DNA of 64,000 nt from JANSYL01 sp963921255 (GTDB taxonomy: Bacteria > Pseudomonadota > Alphaproteobacteria > Rhodobacterales > Rhodobacteraceae). Position numbers and translations under genes: made by a program. Location of the stretch: positions 558,001-622,000 of the forward strand of contig CAWUEW020000003.1 in assembly GCA_963921255.3 (NCBI GenBank). The letters run 5' to 3'. The notes below the pieces were generated by a model, which saw only the letters and a program-made list of their open reading frames with translations, did not search any database and was not told the origin of the DNA. Of the stretch, positions 42,001-51,525 are shown in pieces. How positions within the stretch are numbered: the first letter of the stretch is position 1; each line of letters begins with the position of its first letter.

Positions 42001-43190
42001 GGTGACATGCTCCACTGCACCACCGGATAGGCGCTGACCCACCCCTGTTTCGGCCCAAGCGGCTGCGCCTCGGACAGGGCGATCCGCATCAGAGTGCCGC
42101 CCCATTTGGCCTGTGCTTCGGTCAACAGCCCCTCGCTTTCCAGCGTGACGGCGTTGACCACAAGGCGCGCCCCGCCAAGCGATACGACAGCATCCAGCGT
42201 TGCGCGCGACAGACCGCCGCCGATGAACACAGCGTCCGGGCGATCAAGGCCGGTCAATGCGTCAGGGGCCGCGCCTTCGATCACCGAGACGCGCTGCGCC
42301 AAACCAAGCGTCGCTGCGTTCTGCCGGATGCGCGCGGCCCGGTCTGCGCGCGGTTCAACACTGATGGCGCGCGTTGTGGGGTGCGACAGGGCCCATTCCA
42401 GCGCGATCGAGCCAGAGCCGCCGCCAATGTCCCAGAGTGTTTCAAACGGGCGTGGCGCCAAGCTCGAGAGGGTCACGGCGCGGATCGGACGTTTGGTGAT
42501 TTGCCCGTCGTGCGCAAACAGATCGTCCGCACGTCCGGACGACGTTTGAACCACGGCTCCGGGACCTGCGACCTCAATGGCCGCGCACAGGGGATGCGCG
42601 AAGGTGCCCGCAAGCCCGGCGGCTGTGTGGGAGGTGATCCGCTCGTGCGGACCGCCCAAGCGTTCCAGCACGGTCACGGTGCTGTCGACAAAGCCGCGAT
42701 CTCGCAGCACCCGGGCGGCATCCCCCATGGCATCGCCGTCGCGCAACAGCAGGATCATGCGCTGTCCGGGGGCGAGGCTTGGGACGATCTGTTCGACCGG
42801 AGCGGCATGCAGGCCGAAGCACAGCGTGCGCTCCAACGGCCATCCCAGGCGCGCCGCGGCCAGAGAAAAGGTCGATGGTGCGGGAAGGGCCTGCCATTCC
42901 GCGGGGGCGAAGGTCTTGGCGATGAGGCTGCCAACGCCAAACCAAAACGGATCGCCCGACGCCAGCACCACCGTTTTGCGACCGGCCAACCCCTTCAGGA
43001 TCGGCATCCCGTCGGAGAACGGAACCGGCCAGTCAATGCGCTCGGCCCCGGTGTCGCCGATCAGATCAAGGTGCCGGGGCGGGCCCATCACAACCTCGGC
43101 GGCGGCCAGGGCGGCTTGACTTGGGCCGGGCAGCGCGTCAACTCCGTGCTCACCCATCCCAATGATCGTCAACCAGGGGGTGTCAGACAT
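41997..43190 (-). CDS. cobL: CobL, precorrin-6Y C5,15-methyltransferase (decarboxylating)
   Basis: The 397-aa fusion enzyme has an N-terminal CbiE-like methyltransferase (TIIGMGEHGVDALPGPSQAAL; VVLASGDPFWFGVG) and a C-terminal CbiT-like methyltransferase/decarboxylase (ETLWDIGGGSGSIALEWAL). It methylates C5 and C15 and decarboxylates the acetate on ring C. AGGAGGGAGG precedes the ATG and lies inside the divergent cobK gene. The start codons of cobL and cobK share two bases (CATG at 43188-43191). Confidence 0.94.
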   Translation of the reverse strand: MSDTPWLTIIGMGEHGVDALPGPSQAALAAAEVVMGPPRHLDLIGDTGAERIDWPVPFSDGMPILKGLAGRKTVVLASGDPFWFGVGSLIAKTFAPAEWQALPAPSTFSLAAARLGWPLERTLCFGLHAAPVEQIVPSLAPGQRMILLLRDGDAMGDAARVLRDRGFVDSTVTVLERLGGPHERITSHTAAGLAGTFAHPLCAAIEVAGPGAVVQTSSGRADDLFAHDGQITKRPIRAVTLSSLAPRPFETLWDIGGGSGSIALEWALSHPTTRAISVEPRADRAARIRQNAATLGLAQRVSVIEGAAPDALTGLDRPDAVFIGGGLSRATLDAVVSLGGARLVVNAVTLESEGLLTEAQAKWGGTLMRIALSEAQPLGPKQGWVSAYPVVQWSMSP

Positions 43191-43944
43191 GCAGCCCTCC
43201 CTCCTGATCCTTGGAGGTACGACCGAAGCGATGGCCTTGGCCGAGGCGGTGCGCGATGCCGGACTGCGCGGCGTCTATTCCTTCGCCGGTCGCGTGGCCC
43301 GCCCCAAACCCGTTGCGTTGCCCCGCCGCGAAGGCGGGTTCGGCGGTGTGGATGGGCTCGTGTCCTACATCCGCGCGCATGGGGTCACCCATGTGATCGA
43401 CGCGACCCATCCGTTTGCGGCCCAGATGAGCCGCAATGCCGTGGCCGCGTGTCAGCAGACCAACACACCCCTCGTGGCGCTGAACCGCCCGGCCTGGAAC
43501 CCAGTCACGGGCGATCGCTGGCAGGTCGTGCCGGATGTCGCGGGTGCGGTTACGGCCCTGGATCGCCCTGCCTGCCGCGTGATGCTGGCCATTGGTCGGA
43601 TGCATCTGGAGGCCTTCGCCCCGAACCCGCAGCATTTCTATCTGCTGCGTCTCGTGGATCCGCCGTCCGGGGCGTTGCCTTTTCCCGATCACCACGCGCT
43701 GATTTCCCGCGGTCCCTTCTCGGTCGACGGCGACAAGGCACTGCTGCAGGACCACCGCATCGACGTGATCGTCTCGAAGAACAGCGGCGGATCGGCAGCC
43801 TCGGCCAAGATCCATGCGGCGCGCGACCTTGGGGTGCCGGTGATCATGATCGACCGCCCGCAGATGCCCGCGCGCCACGAGGTCGGCCGCGTGGCCGAAG
43901 TGATGGCGTGGATCGCTCATTCGGGCACCGAGCGCGGTGTATAG
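43189..43944 (+). CDS. cobK: CobK, precorrin-6A reductase
   Basis: The 251-aa reductase begins MQPSLLILGGTTEAMALAEAV (nucleotide-binding loop) and contains GVTHVIDATHPFAAQMSRNA and VSKNSGGSAASAKIHAAR, as in CobK/CbiJ. It reduces precorrin-6A to 6B with NADPH. It is the only cob gene here on the plus strand. It fills the space between cobJ and cobL, shares two start-codon bases with cobL and overlaps the cobJ end by 28 bases. A cob transcript running from cobJ to cobL would be antisense to the whole gene. Confidence 0.93.
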   Translation: MQPSLLILGGTTEAMALAEAVRDAGLRGVYSFAGRVARPKPVALPRREGGFGGVDGLVSYIRAHGVTHVIDATHPFAAQMSRNAVAACQQTNTPLVALNRPAWNPVTGDRWQVVPDVAGAVTALDRPACRVMLAIGRMHLEAFAPNPQHFYLLRLVDPPSGALPFPDHHALISRGPFSVDGDKALLQDHRIDVIVSKNSGGSAASAKIHAARDLGVPVIMIDRPQMPARHEVGRVAEVMAWIAHSGTERGV

Positions 43945-44669
43945 ACGATCGGGGCCCCGGCGCGTTCGATGACGCGGGTCTGCGAGCTTCCGACAATCAC
44001 CATCGTGCGCATATCAGCCATCTCGGGCCGCGCCTCGGGCAACGGCACCACCCGCAGGCTTTCCTCGGGCGTCGACACAGCGCGGGCGAACAGGATCGGG
44101 CGCGCGTCGCCACAGAGTGTCTGCAGAAGCTCCAAGGCACGCGCGAAGCCCTCGGGCCGCGATTTGGACCGCGGATTGTAAAAGGCCATGGCGAAATCCC
44201 CCGCCACGGCGGCGCGCAGGCGGGCTTCGATCAGGGACCAGGGCTTGAGATTGTCCGACAAGTTGATGGCACAGAAATCATGGCCCAGGGGCGCACCGGC
44301 TTTGGCGGCGGCGGCCAGCATCGCGGTGACGCCTGGCAACACACGGATATCCAGATCGCGCCAGGCGCCTGGACCGTCCTCTACCGCCTCGAACACGGCG
44401 GCCGCCATGGCAAAGACGCCCGGATCACCCGAGGACACGACGACAACCCGCTTGCCCTCGGCGGCCATGTCCAACGCGTGGCGGGACCGGTCGATCTCAA
44501 CCCGATTGTCGCTGGCATGCTTTGTCAGGCCCGGGCGGTCCGCAACCCGCGCCACATAAGGGATGTAGCCCACGATGTCGGTCGCGTCCGCCAGCGCCGC
44601 CGTGACCTCCGGCGTGACGAGCGCCGCGTCCCCCGGTCCAAGCCCCGCGATGACGACCGATCCGCTCAT
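43917..44669 (-). CDS. cobJ: CobJ, precorrin-3B C17-methyltransferase
   Basis: The 250-aa methyltransferase starts MSGSVVIAGLGPGDAALVTPEV. Landmarks are VVVVSSGDPGVFAMAAAVFEAVE, LPGVTAMLAAAAKAGAPLGHDF and the family-typical AFYNPRSKSRP. It catalyses C17 methylation and ring contraction. I chose the ATG at 44669, overlapping the cobI stop (ATGA). Its 3' end overlaps antisense cobK. Confidence 0.94.
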   Translation of the reverse strand: MSGSVVIAGLGPGDAALVTPEVTAALADATDIVGYIPYVARVADRPGLTKHASDNRVEIDRSRHALDMAAEGKRVVVVSSGDPGVFAMAAAVFEAVEDGPGAWRDLDIRVLPGVTAMLAAAAKAGAPLGHDFCAINLSDNLKPWSLIEARLRAAVAGDFAMAFYNPRSKSRPEGFARALELLQTLCGDARPILFARAVSTPEESLRVVPLPEARPEMADMRTMVIVGSSQTRVIERAGAPIVYTPRSVPE

Positions 44670-45394
44670 GGGCGTCGTCCCTGCCCATGGACGATGATGA
44701 TCGAGAAATAGGGGGTCACCTTGCCCTCGGCCTCGGACAGGCGCTGCACGGTCTGTTTCGGCATCGCCGCAAACTCGACCAGCCAAGCCGCGTCATACCG
44801 GCCTGCGCGCTGCAGTGCGCGCCGCACCTTGTCGATGTTGCGCCCGATCTTCATGACCACCAGCGCGTCGGCGTCGGCCATCCGCGCCACAAGCGTGTCT
44901 TCGTCCAGCGTGCCCATGAGCACGGTCAGAATATCGTCGCCCCAGGTGACCGGCGCGCCCGTGGCGGTCCAGGCGGCGGACATGCCGGTGATGGCGGGCA
45001 CAACCTCGACCGGCACGTCATCCTTCAGGCGCGTGTAGAGATGCATGAACGACCCGTAAAAAAACGGATCCCCTTCGCACAACACGATCACGTCTTCGCC
45101 CGCGTCGACCAAGGCCCGCAGGCGGCTTGTGCAATCGGCGTAAAAGGCGCTGAGGATCTCGTTGTACCGCGGATCGGTCAGCGGAATTTCCGTGGTGACC
45201 GGGTATTCCATCGGGATCTCATGGGCGCCGTCGGCGAGCATGCCGTCCACGATGCTGCGCGCCTGTCCGGCGCGACCGGCCTTGCGGAAGAAGGCCACAT
45301 ACATGGCGCCGCGCACGAGTCGGTCCGCCCGAACGCTCAACAGGTCCTGCGCGCCGGGTCCGAGGCCGACGCCATATACCGTCCCGACGCTCAT
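44666..45394 (-). CDS. cobI: CobI, precorrin-2 C20-methyltransferase
   Basis: The 242-aa methyltransferase begins MSVGTVYGVGLGPGAQDLLSVRA and contains VIVLCEGDPFFYGSFMHLYTRL and VVPAITGMSAAWTATGAPV, characteristic of CobI/CbiL. It converts precorrin-2 to precorrin-3A. Start and stop overlap cobH and cobJ respectively by four bases, so it is part of a continuous coupled unit. Confidence 0.94.
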   Translation of the reverse strand: MSVGTVYGVGLGPGAQDLLSVRADRLVRGAMYVAFFRKAGRAGQARSIVDGMLADGAHEIPMEYPVTTEIPLTDPRYNEILSAFYADCTSRLRALVDAGEDVIVLCEGDPFFYGSFMHLYTRLKDDVPVEVVPAITGMSAAWTATGAPVTWGDDILTVLMGTLDEDTLVARMADADALVVMKIGRNIDKVRRALQRAGRYDAAWLVEFAAMPKQTVQRLSEAEGKVTPYFSIIIVHGQGRRP

Positions 45395-46020
45395 TCCATG
45401 CGGCTCGCGATGGCATTGACGGCGGCCACGGTGATCGCGCTGCCGCCCAGGCGCCCCTCGACGATGCAGCAAGGAACGGGCTGTGCGGCCCAAAGGGCAT
45501 CCTTGCTTTCCCCGGCCCCGACAAATCCGACCGGGCAGCCGATGATTGCGGCCGGACGCGGGCAGTCCGGGTCTTCGAGCATGTTCAACAGGTGAAACAG
45601 CGCCGTGGGCGCGTTGCCAATCGCGACAACCGCGCCCTCCAGCTTCGGACGCCATAATTCCAGCGCCGCCGCAGACCGGGTGTTCGACATCTCGGCCGCC
45701 AATTCACGGACCCCGTCGGCGTGCAGGGTGCAGACCACCTCGTTCTCGGCGGGCAGGCGAAAGCGCGTGATGCCTTCACTGACCATGCGGGCATCGCACA
45801 GGATCGGTGCCCCACGCTCCAGGGCCGTGCGTGCGGCCGGTACAAATCCGGGCGAAAAGCGGATGAACTCCTCCAAACCCACCATGCCTGCGGCGTGGAT
45901 CATGCGGACGGCGACCTGTTCCTCGTCCGGATCGAACGGGTCCAGCGCGGCTTCGGCCCGGATGGTTGCAAAGGACTGCTTGTAGATCGCAGCACCGTCG
46001 GTTTCGTATTCGTAAGGCAT
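45391..46020 (-). CDS. cobH: CobH, precorrin-8X methylmutase
   Basis: The 209-aa enzyme begins MPYEYETDGAAIYKQSFATIRAEA. It moves a methyl group from C11 to C12 to give hydrogenobyrinate. Family features include the active-site region RMIHAAGMVGLEE and the C-terminal stretch IIGCPVGFVGAGESKDAL. It is coupled to cobI by overlap and lies three bases after cobG. Confidence 0.94.
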   Translation of the reverse strand: MPYEYETDGAAIYKQSFATIRAEAALDPFDPDEEQVAVRMIHAAGMVGLEEFIRFSPGFVPAARTALERGAPILCDARMVSEGITRFRLPAENEVVCTLHADGVRELAAEMSNTRSAAALELWRPKLEGAVVAIGNAPTALFHLLNMLEDPDCPRPAAIIGCPVGFVGAGESKDALWAAQPVPCCIVEGRLGGSAITVAAVNAIASRME

Positions 46021-46023
46021 GGG

Positions 46024-47148
46024 TCAGTCCGTCAGGGCCATCAGGTCGTCCGCCGTCAATCCGCGGCGGTCCGGCTCATCCCATGGATGTCCGTCTGTCA
46101 CAAGGTCATAGGCGCCCTCGCGACCGACCAGCGTCATCGGGGCGCGGGCGGGCCGGGCGCACCCTTTGGCGCAGCCCGAAACATGCAGGCCGGCATGCCG
46201 CGGGGCGAGCGCCCGTGCAATGTCGTGCGTGGTGACCGTCGCGGATGTGCAAAACGGTGCGCCGGGGCAGGCATGGGCGGCCAGGATCGGATTGCCTGGC
46301 TTGGTCACGAACCCGCCCGCGTCACAGGGCGTGGCCCCGTCCAGAAGGAAGACCCGCCAAGGGGTGACCCGCAGCGCGGTGGCTGCGCTCTCGGTGACCA
46401 GCTGCGCCAGGCGCTGACTGTCGATCCGCCCGAACGGTGCGCCATAGGCGATCGCGCCGGGCAGGCCGCCCGGGGCAACCGGGGGGGCAGGTGCAGCGGG
46501 GGCGGTGCCCGTCCATTCCGTCGGCAAGTTGGCCGCCGCAAGGTGGCGGCGCATCCGACCCGCCGCAGGTCCGCCGCTGGCAACAAACCAGGCCATCAGG
46601 TCGACCAAGGCGTCGACAGCCGCGTGTTCATCGACCCTGCGCCCGGTCTCCGCGCCATCCGCCCGCAGAATAAGTTCACCCGAGGGTGCGCGTTCGAAGC
46701 GGGCATCGGCCGACACCGCCCCAAGGCGCGGCGCCGCACCGGCATCCACGGCAAAGCCCATCTTGGCGGGAAGGGCTGGAAGATCGTCCAGCCGCGCAAC
46801 CAGTGCGTCGTGCAGACGGTGGCTCAGGTCGCCCTCGGTCCAGAGCGGCGTCATCAGGATGTTGCGCCGCGATTCCCGCCCGGGAGTGTCATCGAGAAGG
46901 TCGAGCGTCAGCAGAGTGTCGATGAGGGCGTCATGGCGATCTTCACGCACACCGCGCAGCTGGAGATTCGCACGGCTGGTCAGATCAATCGCGCCGCTGC
47001 CGAACCGGGCCGCCGCGGCGCACAGGCCCAGAACCTGCGCGCGGCTCAGGCGCCCGGCTTTGGGGCGCACACGCACCACAAGCCCGTCGCCCGACATCAT
47101 CGGGCGATAGGCGCCCGGGCACCAACCTTTGACGCTGAACGTGCTCAT
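46024..47148 (-). CDS. cobG: CobG, precorrin-3B synthase
   Basis: The 374-aa protein resembles nitrite/sulfite reductases (ferredoxin-type) and carries a 4Fe-4S cysteine set near the C-terminus: CPGAPFCTSAT, then VSGCAKGCARPAR. CobG is an oxygen-dependent monooxygenase that prepares ring contraction, so its presence shows the aerobic (late cobalt insertion) route. It overlaps cobN by four bases. Confidence 0.92.
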   Translation of the reverse strand: MSTFSVKGWCPGAYRPMMSGDGLVVRVRPKAGRLSRAQVLGLCAAAARFGSGAIDLTSRANLQLRGVREDRHDALIDTLLTLDLLDDTPGRESRRNILMTPLWTEGDLSHRLHDALVARLDDLPALPAKMGFAVDAGAAPRLGAVSADARFERAPSGELILRADGAETGRRVDEHAAVDALVDLMAWFVASGGPAAGRMRRHLAAANLPTEWTGTAPAAPAPPVAPGGLPGAIAYGAPFGRIDSQRLAQLVTESAATALRVTPWRVFLLDGATPCDAGGFVTKPGNPILAAHACPGAPFCTSATVTTHDIARALAPRHAGLHVSGCAKGCARPARAPMTLVGREGAYDLVTDGHPWDEPDRRGLTADDLMALTD

Positions 47149-50100
47149 TGTGCGGCCTCAAGCCCGGCCCGGATCGAATTGCGCCGTGTTTGCCACAAGC
47201 CGGCGGCATCCAGCGCAGCGAAGCGATCCCGCATCGCGGCATAGGCCCCGGGATTTGCGTCCTGCAGGAAGGCCGCGACCTCGGGCGTGTCGAGTGTGGC
47301 TTCGTAGTAGAGATCGAACAGATGCGGGGCCACGACGCCCGCCAGATGCGCAAAGCGCGCCATGTGTTCGAGCGTCGCGGCAATTTCGGCGGCCCCGCGG
47401 AACCCGTGCCGCATCATTCCGGCGATCCAATCGGGGTTGGCGGCCCGCGCCTGGACGACGCGCGCAACCTCTTCGGGCAGGCTGCGGGCGCGGGGCTGAT
47501 CGGGGCGGGTCGCATCGAGATGATACAGCGCCGCCGTGCCGCCGAGCGTGGCCTTGGCCGCCGCGAAGCCGGCTTCGTGGGTCGCGTAATCCGATGCCAG
47601 CAGCAGGTCGGTTTCCGGCAGGTCCTGCAAGTGGACGAAACTGTCGGCGCCGGCCACGCGGGCGGCAATGCCGGCGGGATCATGCGCGGCATCGGTGCCG
47701 CTCAGGGCATAGGCGCTTGCCGCCAACCATGCCGCGCCCGCGGCGTGGCGCGCCTCTTCGGTGTAGGCTTCAAGCTCGGCGGTCATCCCCAAGCCAAAGC
47801 TCCCGGGGGCCGGGCCATAGACCCGGGCCGGATCGGCCTGCCCGACATAGGGGTTCCAGTCCGCGGCTTCCTCCCGTCCGGCCAGGGCGTTCACCGCTTG
47901 TCCGAACAGGGCCGAGAGGGTCGGGAACACATCCCGGAACAGGCCGGACACCCGCAGCGTGACGTCCAGCCGGGGGCGATCCAGCTCGGCGATGGGCAGA
48001 ACCTCGATGCCCGACACCCGCTCCGAGCCCTTGTCCCAAACGGGTTTCACGCCCAGGAGGTGCAGCGCCATCGCGAATTCTTCGCCCGCCGTGCGCATCG
48101 TGGCCGAGCCCCAGAGATCGACGATCAGACCGCGGGGCCAATCGCCATGGTCCTGCAAATGGCGGCGCACCAGTTCCTCGGCCAGTTTCACGCCCTGCGC
48201 ATGCGCCGCACGCGTGGGCACCGAACGGGGGTCGGTCGTGTAGAGGTTGCGCCCGGTCGGCAGCACATCGGTGCGTCCCCGATAGGGCGACCCCGACGGC
48301 CCACCGGCGATCCGTTTGCCGTCGAGCGCGTTCAGAAGGCTCGCCCGTTCCGCCGCGGCCGCCGCGCCTCCATCGAAGGGAAGGGACGCCTGCGGGGCTT
48401 GACCCCAAACATGCAGCCCGTCGCCGAATTGGCTTTCCTTGATGTCGCAGACGAACCGGTCGATGCGGGTGATTGCCTCGGCGGTCGAACTGGCCCGGTC
48501 AAGGCCAAGATCGTCTTCGACGCCAAGCGCTTGCGCCTCCTCGCGGATATCGCTTTGCAGCCGGTCCCGGCGTTTCGGGTCCAGCCCGTCGGCGTTGGAA
48601 AACTCGTCGAGCAGGGCTTCCAGTCGTGTCAGGCGCTCGGGCGTTGCGCTGTCGCGCAAGGGCGGCGGGATGTGCCCCAAGGTGACGGCCCCGATCCGCC
48701 GCTTGGCCTGCGCGGCTTCGCCGGGGTCATTGACGATGAACGGGTAGATGACCGGAAGATCGCCGACCAAGGCGTCCGGCCAACACGTATCGGACAAAGC
48801 CACGGCCTTGCCCGGCAACCATTCCAGTGTGCCATGCGCCCCGATATGGATCAGGGCATTGGCCTGGTCGCGGAGCCAAAGATAGAACGCCACATAAGCG
48901 TGGCGCGGCACGTGGCTGAGGTCGTGGTAATCGTCGTCGCGCGCCTCGGGTGTGCCCCGTTCCGGTTGCAGGGCGACAAGCGCGTTGCCCCTGCGCAGGG
49001 CCGTGAACTGGAAGACACCATCCGGCGCGTCGGCTTCGGGGTCGCCCCACGCGTCGCGAAGGTCGTCCTGCAAGCGCGTGGGCAAACGGGCCAGCGCTTT
49101 TGCATAGGCCGTGACCGGCCAGGACAGCCGTTCGGTTGTGAGGCTGTCGGCAAGCGGGGCCGCCGCGTCGGGCAGGTCGTATCCGGCGTCCCGCAGATCC
49201 CCAAGCACCGCTTCTGCCGAGGCCAAGGCATCCAGGCCGACGGCATGCGCCATGTTCCAGTCCTTGCCGGGATAGGTGCTCAGAACCAGTGCCACGCGCC
49301 TGTCCCGGGGCTGTGCTGTGGCAAGGTTGGTCCAGCCCTTCACCCGGTCCACGACGGCTTCGATGCGTCCCGCGTCCGCTTTGTGGGCGTAGCGCGAAAA
49401 CTGAAGATGCGGGTCCGGCGCCTGCGGTTCCTTGAAGGATGCGACCCCCGCGAACAGGCGCCCATCGACTTCGGGGAGCACGACATGCATCGCCAGATCG
49501 GCCGGCGACAGGCCGCGTTCGGCCGCGGCCCAGGCCTCCTGCGTTGAGGTGGCCAACGCCACTTGGAACACGGGCACGTCGCCCGCATCGAGCGGAGAGG
49601 TTCCGTCTTTGCCCTTCCCGCTGAAGGATGTGGCATTCACGATGGCGGCGGGTTTGAGATACCGGATCTGCCGCGCCATCCAGCCGGCTGCGTCCGGCGC
49701 TTTCAACGACGGGGCAAAAAGGCCGAGCACGCGGTACCCTTCGTCGCGCAACCGCGCGAACAACGCCTTGATCGGGTCGAGGTCGGCCGCGGTCAGATAG
49801 GCGCGGTAGAAACTCACGATCACCAAAGGCGCCGTGCTGTCAGCCACGACGATCGGGCAGCACACTCCGTCTTCCGGGGTCCAGCCCCCGACCACGGGCA
49901 GCGCTTTGCTGCCCTTTACGGGACCGGCGTACAGCCCCGAGGCGAGGGCCAGTTGCGCCAAGGCGGCCTGTGCCGCGACCGCGCCCCCTGTGTCGCAGAG
50001 ATGCGCGAGACGCTTCAGGGTCGAAACGGGCAAGGTCGAGGCCTCATCGAGCCGCGTGTCGGGGCGCCCGTCCGCGGGCAGCACCGCCAGCGCAATCCCT

Positions 50101-50429
50101 TTCTTGCGCGCCAAGGCTTCAACCTGCTGCAAGCCATAGGGCCAATAGGGCACGCCCCCGATCAGCCGAATAAGGATCCCTTTCGCGCCCTCCAATGTCT
50201 GTTCGACATAGGTGTCGACCGACAGCGGGTGTTTCAGAGCAGCGAGATTGGCCAAACGGAGGCTCGGTAAGCGCCCGTCTGGGCCACCGCCACGGTGCCA
50301 GGCTTCTGCGAAGGCCCCGAGATCGCTGTCGGAAAAGGACAGCACCACCAGATCCGCCGGGCTTTGGCCCAGATCGGTCGGGGTTTCCGTTTCCTCTAAC
50401 CCGTGGCTCTCTCGAAAGATGACATGCAT
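47145..50429 (-). CDS. cobN: CobN, aerobic cobaltochelatase large subunit
   Basis: The 1094-aa chelatase large subunit inserts Co(II) into hydrogenobyrinate a,c-diamide together with CobS and CobT, which are not in the window. Core motifs include HIGAHGTLEWLPGKAVALSD and GRNLYTTDPRSVPTRAAH. I start at MHVIFRESHG (50429), because upstream codons are unlike the family; the ribosome binding site is weak. The length is at the short end for CobN but no internal gap is obvious. Confidence 0.94.
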   Translation of the reverse strand: MHVIFRESHGLEETETPTDLGQSPADLVVLSFSDSDLGAFAEAWHRGGGPDGRLPSLRLANLAALKHPLSVDTYVEQTLEGAKGILIRLIGGVPYWPYGLQQVEALARKKGIALAVLPADGRPDTRLDEASTLPVSTLKRLAHLCDTGGAVAAQAALAQLALASGLYAGPVKGSKALPVVGGWTPEDGVCCPIVVADSTAPLVIVSFYRAYLTAADLDPIKALFARLRDEGYRVLGLFAPSLKAPDAAGWMARQIRYLKPAAIVNATSFSGKGKDGTSPLDAGDVPVFQVALATSTQEAWAAAERGLSPADLAMHVVLPEVDGRLFAGVASFKEPQAPDPHLQFSRYAHKADAGRIEAVVDRVKGWTNLATAQPRDRRVALVLSTYPGKDWNMAHAVGLDALASAEAVLGDLRDAGYDLPDAAAPLADSLTTERLSWPVTAYAKALARLPTRLQDDLRDAWGDPEADAPDGVFQFTALRRGNALVALQPERGTPEARDDDYHDLSHVPRHAYVAFYLWLRDQANALIHIGAHGTLEWLPGKAVALSDTCWPDALVGDLPVIYPFIVNDPGEAAQAKRRIGAVTLGHIPPPLRDSATPERLTRLEALLDEFSNADGLDPKRRDRLQSDIREEAQALGVEDDLGLDRASSTAEAITRIDRFVCDIKESQFGDGLHVWGQAPQASLPFDGGAAAAAERASLLNALDGKRIAGGPSGSPYRGRTDVLPTGRNLYTTDPRSVPTRAAHAQGVKLAEELVRRHLQDHGDWPRGLIVDLWGSATMRTAGEEFAMALHLLGVKPVWDKGSERVSGIEVLPIAELDRPRLDVTLRVSGLFRDVFPTLSALFGQAVNALAGREEAADWNPYVGQADPARVYGPAPGSFGLGMTAELEAYTEEARHAAGAAWLAASAYALSGTDAAHDPAGIAARVAGADSFVHLQDLPETDLLLASDYATHEAGFAAAKATLGGTAALYHLDATRPDQPRARSLPEEVARVVQARAANPDWIAGMMRHGFRGAAEIAATLEHMARFAHLAGVVAPHLFDLYYEATLDTPEVAAFLQDANPGAYAAMRDRFAALDAAGLWQTRRNSIRAGLEAAQ

Positions 50430-50466
50430 ACGCGCTGCGGCCCGTGACGTAACAACCTGACGCCGA

Positions 50467-51522
50467 TCACTCGGCGGCAGGCACAACCTCCAGCAACGTA
50501 TCGCGGATTGCTGTCGGATTCACGTCGTGATGTTCTGCAATCACGACCAAACGGCCCTGGCGCGCCTCGGTCGGCCCCCAGGGGCGGTCGAACTGGTGCC
50601 GTACGCGGGCGCCGACCGCTTGCACCAACAGGCGCATGGGTTTGCCCGATACGGCGGCATATCCTTTCACGCGCAGGATGTTCTGGGACTTCGCCAGATG
50701 CTCGATCCGGGCGGCAAAGGCGGCAGGGTCGGAGACCTCTGGGATGTCGATCACGACGCTGTCGAAATCGTCATGCTCGTGGTCGTGGTGGCCGTCATGG
50801 TGACTTGGGCGGGCGTCCATGTCGTCTTCGGCCGCGGCCTCGAGGCCAAGGACAATCCGCGGATCGACAGCCCCTTCTGCCACTTCCACGACGGGCAGCG
50901 GACGGGGGGCTTCGGCGGCGATCACGGCCTTGGCTTTTTCGACGCCTTCTGCGCCCGCGAGATCGGGTTTGGTCAGCAGGATGATATCCGCGCAGGAAAT
51001 CTGATCTTCGAACACCTCGGACAGCGGGGTTTCGTGGTCGAGGCTGTCATCGGCTGCGCGCTGTGCGTCCACGGCGGCGACATCCGGGGCGAACCGGCCC
51101 GCCGCGACCGCTTCGGCGTCGGCCAGCGCGACCACGCCGTCAACCGTGATGCGCGACCGGATATCGGGCCAGTCGAACGCCTTGAGCAAGGGCTTCGGCA
51201 AGGCAAGGCCACTGGTCTCGATCAGAATGTGCTCGGGCTGCGGGTCGAGGGCCATCAGCGCTTCGATGGTCGGAATGAAATCGTCGGCCACCGTGCAGCA
51301 GATGCAGCCATTGGCCAGTTCCATGATATTTTCCGCCGGACAATCCGGGATCGCGCAGGATTTCAGGATCTCACCATCCACGCCGACATCCCCGAACTCG
51401 TTCACCACGACCGCAAGGCGTTTGCCCTGGGGGTTCTGGATCAGGTGCCGGACCAGTGTGGTTTTTCCAGACCCCAGAAAGCCGGTGATGACGGTGACAG
51501 GAATTTTGTTCAGATCGGCCAT
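50467..51522 (-). CDS. cobW: CobW, G3E GTPase metallochaperone
   Basis: The 351-aa COG0523/G3E GTPase has the P-loop GFLGSGKTT, the metal motif C73-I-C75-C76, GTPase motif ETSGLALPKP and a histidine-rich loop (HHDGHHDHEHD) before the C-terminal CobW domain. It is thought to deliver Co(II) for corrin synthesis, consistent with its place directly upstream of cobN. Its ATG lies three bases after the DUF1636 stop. Confidence 0.93.
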   Translation of the reverse strand: MADLNKIPVTVITGFLGSGKTTLVRHLIQNPQGKRLAVVVNEFGDVGVDGEILKSCAIPDCPAENIMELANGCICCTVADDFIPTIEALMALDPQPEHILIETSGLALPKPLLKAFDWPDIRSRITVDGVVALADAEAVAAGRFAPDVAAVDAQRAADDSLDHETPLSEVFEDQISCADIILLTKPDLAGAEGVEKAKAVIAAEAPRPLPVVEVAEGAVDPRIVLGLEAAAEDDMDARPSHHDGHHDHEHDDFDSVVIDIPEVSDPAAFAARIEHLAKSQNILRVKGYAAVSGKPMRLLVQAVGARVRHQFDRPWGPTEARQGRLVVIAEHHDVNPTAIRDTLLEVVPAAE

Positions 51523-51525
51523 GGA

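Noticed and set aside
47148..49547. 799-aa ORF antisense to cobN
   Set aside because: It is a long open frame produced by GC-rich codon bias. The product shows no recognisable motif, and cobN is unambiguous.
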